The notes under the pieces are model-generated. The model was given only the letters and a program-made list of their open reading frames with translations, made no database searches and was not told the origin of the DNA. A stretch of 6,670 bases of DNA from Candidatus Fermentibacterota bacterium (lineage in GTDB: Bacteria; JAFGKV01), in contig JAFGKV010000013.1 in the NCBI GenBank assembly GCA_016928395.1, positions 1-6,670 on the forward strand, in the 5' to 3' direction. Both the position numbers and the translations under genes were made by a program. Of the stretch, positions 5,101 to 6,670 are shown piece after piece (position 1 is the stretch's first letter; each line of letters starts with the position of its first letter).

Positions 5101-6670
5101 CTGGGTCGCCATGGGGCAGTCCTACCTGAAGCTTCTCATGAACCAGATCCTGCCCGGGTCCGGTTCGCCGGAGGCGGCGATCTGCGCGTTCTGGGATGAT
5201 CTGTACCAGAGCGGCACCAACAGGGTGTACTACTGGCACGACACGGCGAATCACCGCTATGTGATCCAGTGGAGCCGCATGAAGAACTACATCGACAGTT
5301 CACCCAGCCAGACGCAGAACGTCGAGGCGATCCTCCATGATCCGGTCTACTACCCGACACCGACGGGCGACGGCGAGATCTTGTTCCAATACCAGACGGT
5401 GAACAATAGCGACTATCGAAACGGATACGCGACCGTCGGCATCCAGAACCAGGATCACACGGATGGGCTGCTGTACACCTATGCGAACAGCTACACAACG
5501 GGCTCAGCCAGCCTGACCGCCGGCCGTGCGATCCGCATCCTGCCCATCGGCTCGCTAACCATCGGCACGCTGCAAGGCGACGTCACCAATGCGAGCAACG
5601 GAGGGACGCCGATACCGGGGGTCACGATCCGGGCGATAGAGACGAATCAGACCATGGTCACCGGTGGCGACGGTCACTATACCGGTTCCCTGCAGGAAGG
5701 CACGTATACGATTCGGGCGGAGCATCCCAGCTTCGCCCTAGAGACCGTGGGGGGAGTGGCCATCGTGGAAGACGAGACCACGACGGTGAACTTCTCGCTG
5801 ACGGATGTGGCGGGGCCAGCAATCAGCGCGACGACGGTGCTGCCGACTACCGACGACACGACAGGCCCGTATGTGGTGGAGACGACCATCACGGATTACT
5901 CTTCCATCACGGGAAAGCATCTGTACTACACGATCAATGGGGGTTCGGCTCAGGAGGCTGCGCTGGCGGTCATCAGCCCCACGACAGGCCTGCACCGTGC
6001 GGAGATACCGGGGCAGCCGCTGAACACCCAGGTCGAGTACTGGGTGGAGGCGCAGGACATAGCCGCCAACACGAGCCGTGATCCTTCGTCGGGCACCTAT
6101 GGGTTTGGCGTTTTGGCTTCGGTGGTCATCGCCTCTCACGACATGGAGAGCGACCAGGGGTGGACAGTGGGCGCCACGGGCGATGATGCCACATCAGGCA
6201 TCTGGGTGCGGTGTGATCCCAACGGCGTGTGGAATAGCAGCGTGGAGGTGCAGCCGGAAGATGATGCCACCCCCGATCCGGGAGTCATGTGCTTCATCAC
6301 GGGCAATGATCCGCCCGGATCGACCCAGGGCGCCGACGATGTAGACAATGGCACGACGACCTTGTTGAGCCCATGGTTTGACCTGTCACAGTATGTCGGA
6401 GTCGTCCTCAACTACCGGCGGTGGTATACCAACGATACGGGCTCCTCGCCTGGGTTGGACTACTGGGTGGTGCAAGTGACTGCCGACGGCTCGACATGGG
6501 TGACCCTGGAGAATACGGCGGCCAGCGACCGCAGTTGGGCGCTGAAGACGTATGCATTGGACGAGTACATTGCCCTGAGCAATACCGTGCGATTGCGTTT
6601 CGTCGCGTCCGACGTCTCGCCGGGCTCCGTCGTGGAAGCCGGTGTAGACGACGTGATGCTGACCGGCTTC
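2186..6670 (+). CDS. Secreted gingipain-like (peptidase C25) multidomain protein, 3' end outside the window
   Basis: One open frame of 1495 codons runs off the window. Residues 1-19 form a signal peptide (MIRRN, hydrophobic stretch, AHA cleavage site). About 30-215 resembles the C25 propeptide (PGLPVITRLVAVP, 87-99). About 236-575 is the C25-like domain, starting GTYLVIHR and ending NLMGDPATPMW (552-562). It has PTCGTGDF with Cys464, but GYRGYLGMSG (432-441) has Tyr436 where the catalytic His is expected, so proteolysis is uncertain. Then follow a beta-sandwich (about 571-650), an acidic Gly/Asn linker (DDDGSGGSSGNGNG, 665-678) that could bind calcium, two tandem beta-sandwich repeats (684-761, 796-875), a domain at about 894-1120 (YGYYAFDN, FRFYGEDY, CSNGW, FWDDL), a carboxypeptidase-regulatory-like domain (1127-1207), an Ig/FN3-like domain (about 1210-1310) and a jelly-roll-like domain (1313-1495). 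The sorting signal is not visible. Role is inferred: exported or cell-surface degradation or adhesion. Confidence 0.88.
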   Translation, partial: MIRRNGLALACVLAVTAHAYGGVKTLTLDGTTDSATPSFTVVEQTAGSLRLQMRLGALDHEEFAVDGEVFSAFTIPGGGIRGADGQPGLPVITRLVAVPSNAAVSVKSVTHKQTVLAGYRVFPVQPDQAADFVIDRAAYAQPIVNAPPAVEVGEPALFHSLRVVPLTFSPVTYDPLRDELTVCTEIEVKLDFGGHDPRNGSPLPRSRIPESFHFMYQDVVLNYDASMDRSGVEVGPGTYLVIHRAVDGVLTRLQPLIDWRTRQGFNVLVASTTQTGTTTTTIKNYIQNIYDTADPPLEFVTLAGDADGTYAIPCYSYSGGSADHQYTMLEGGDNLADVHLGRLSFSDLNNLQAIVTKILTYETNPPTIDAGWFRRASLTGDQSTSGITCIQVNQWVKTQLLREGYTQIDTIWSSPFVSQMVNSLNQGLTVFGYRGYLGMSGFGTGDASGLTNGFKLPFALMPTCGTGDFSGSTCRPEAFLRNANGGGIGAVGTATLSTHTRYNNCYYNGAWEGAINGADHRLGSAHTRGKLNLYLNFQYDGSNAMAFSCWNNLMGDPATPMWTGFPVTQMVSYPATLPVGAASVPVTVTSAFGPVEGALVTLHKGSEVHVSGYTDYAGRINLPLGAVTAGAVLVTATKHNHKPYQGSVTMGSGGTYVGYVNSTVDDDGSGGSSGNGNGIVNPAETIELAVALRNYGTSTATGVTATLYSIDPYVTILDGDESFGDIGAGATVWSAEDFDVSVAPATPDGHVLSLDLTAQSGSSSWTSLIQLPVQSAAFEADHFTWGGGGLTPDPGESGTLSVRISNTGSIAGATVTGVLATSSPWITVTDATGSYGSIAVGGAVENTANPFALSIAPDCVKGHQASFTLTLTFNGQAQDIVEFTYPIGTTATTDPTGPDAYGYYAFDNTDTGYLYAPTYSWVEIDPNYGGPGADVGLTDFGYQQDHTKVMTLPFTFRFYGEDYTQISICSNGWVAMGQSYLKLLMNQILPGSGSPEAAICAFWDDLYQSGTNRVYYWHDTANHRYVIQWSRMKNYIDSSPSQTQNVEAILHDPVYYPTPTGDGEILFQYQTVNNSDYRNGYATVGIQNQDHTDGLLYTYANSYTTGSASLTAGRAIRILPIGSLTIGTLQGDVTNASNGGTPIPGVTIRAIETNQTMVTGGDGHYTGSLQEGTYTIRAEHPSFALETVGGVAIVEDETTTVNFSLTDVAGPAISATTVLPTTDDTTGPYVVETTITDYSSITGKHLYYTINGGSAQEAALAVISPTTGLHRAEIPGQPLNTQVEYWVEAQDIAANTSRDPSSGTYGFGVLASVVIASHDMESDQGWTVGATGDDATSGIWVRCDPNGVWNSSVEVQPEDDATPDPGVMCFITGNDPPGSTQGADDVDNGTTTLLSPWFDLSQYVGVVLNYRRWYTNDTGSSPGLDYWVVQVTADGSTWVTLENTAASDRSWALKTYALDEYIALSNTVRLRFVASDVSPGSVVEAGVDDVMLTGF

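Noticed and set aside
2498-5254. Minus-strand frames across the C25-like gene (2498-3202, 3671-4108, 4406-5254)
   Set aside because: The + strand frame is continuous with coherent domains. The minus-strand peptides are Arg/His/Pro-rich and unlike real proteins.
2186-6670. Frameshift or internal stop in the large gene
   Set aside because: Reading every codon from 2186 to 6670 gave 1495 sense codons and continuous domain structure with no break.

Overview
The window shows a GC-rich bacterial chromosome segment with two protein-coding genes, both on the + strand, separated by repeat-dense non-coding DNA. No rRNA, tRNA, CRISPR array, transposase or integrase was seen. The organism cannot be named from the sequence. 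A very large secreted C25-type (gingipain-like) multidomain protein, GTAG-hairpin repeats and short heptanucleotide arrays together would fit an uncultured bacterium of the PVC (Kiritimatiellota/Lentisphaerota-like) or FCB-type lineages. That placement is inference and weak.

Layout: 1-391 is non-coding and holds three GTAG-type hairpins (two of them a convergent pair), a heptad array and a minus-strand copy of a ~100-bp repeat module. 392-1318 encodes a CDF-family zinc/divalent-cation efflux transporter with a His-rich N-terminus. 1319-2185 is an 867-bp intergenic region made almost entirely of repeats: two + strand copies of the ~100-bp module, at least seven further hairpins of two related families, a degenerate hexamer tract, and 8-bp and 7-bp arrays. 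Only the last ~180 bp before the second gene lack recognisable repeats. From 2186 to the window edge one uninterrupted frame (1495 codons, no stop) encodes an exported C25-peptidase-like protein followed by a chain of beta-sandwich domains. Its C-terminus lies outside the window.

The two genes have no obvious shared pathway: one is an inner-membrane metal exporter, the other a giant secreted or surface protein. The repeats separating them argue against an operon. Both starts are preceded by GGAGG with a 5-nt spacer, which supports moving the transporter start to the GTG at 392 rather than the GTG at 347.

Most notable points: (1) the peptidase-like domain keeps the CGTGDF cysteine motif but has Tyr436 where the C25 catalytic His is expected; (2) the intergenic hairpins share constant flanks (GTAGGGG or GTAGGAG) while their stems differ by compensatory changes, as in REP elements; (3) several short arrays have different unit sequences but the same 7-bp period, and in two of the three module copies a heptad array sits at the same place inside a longer repeat, with a matching array in the third.
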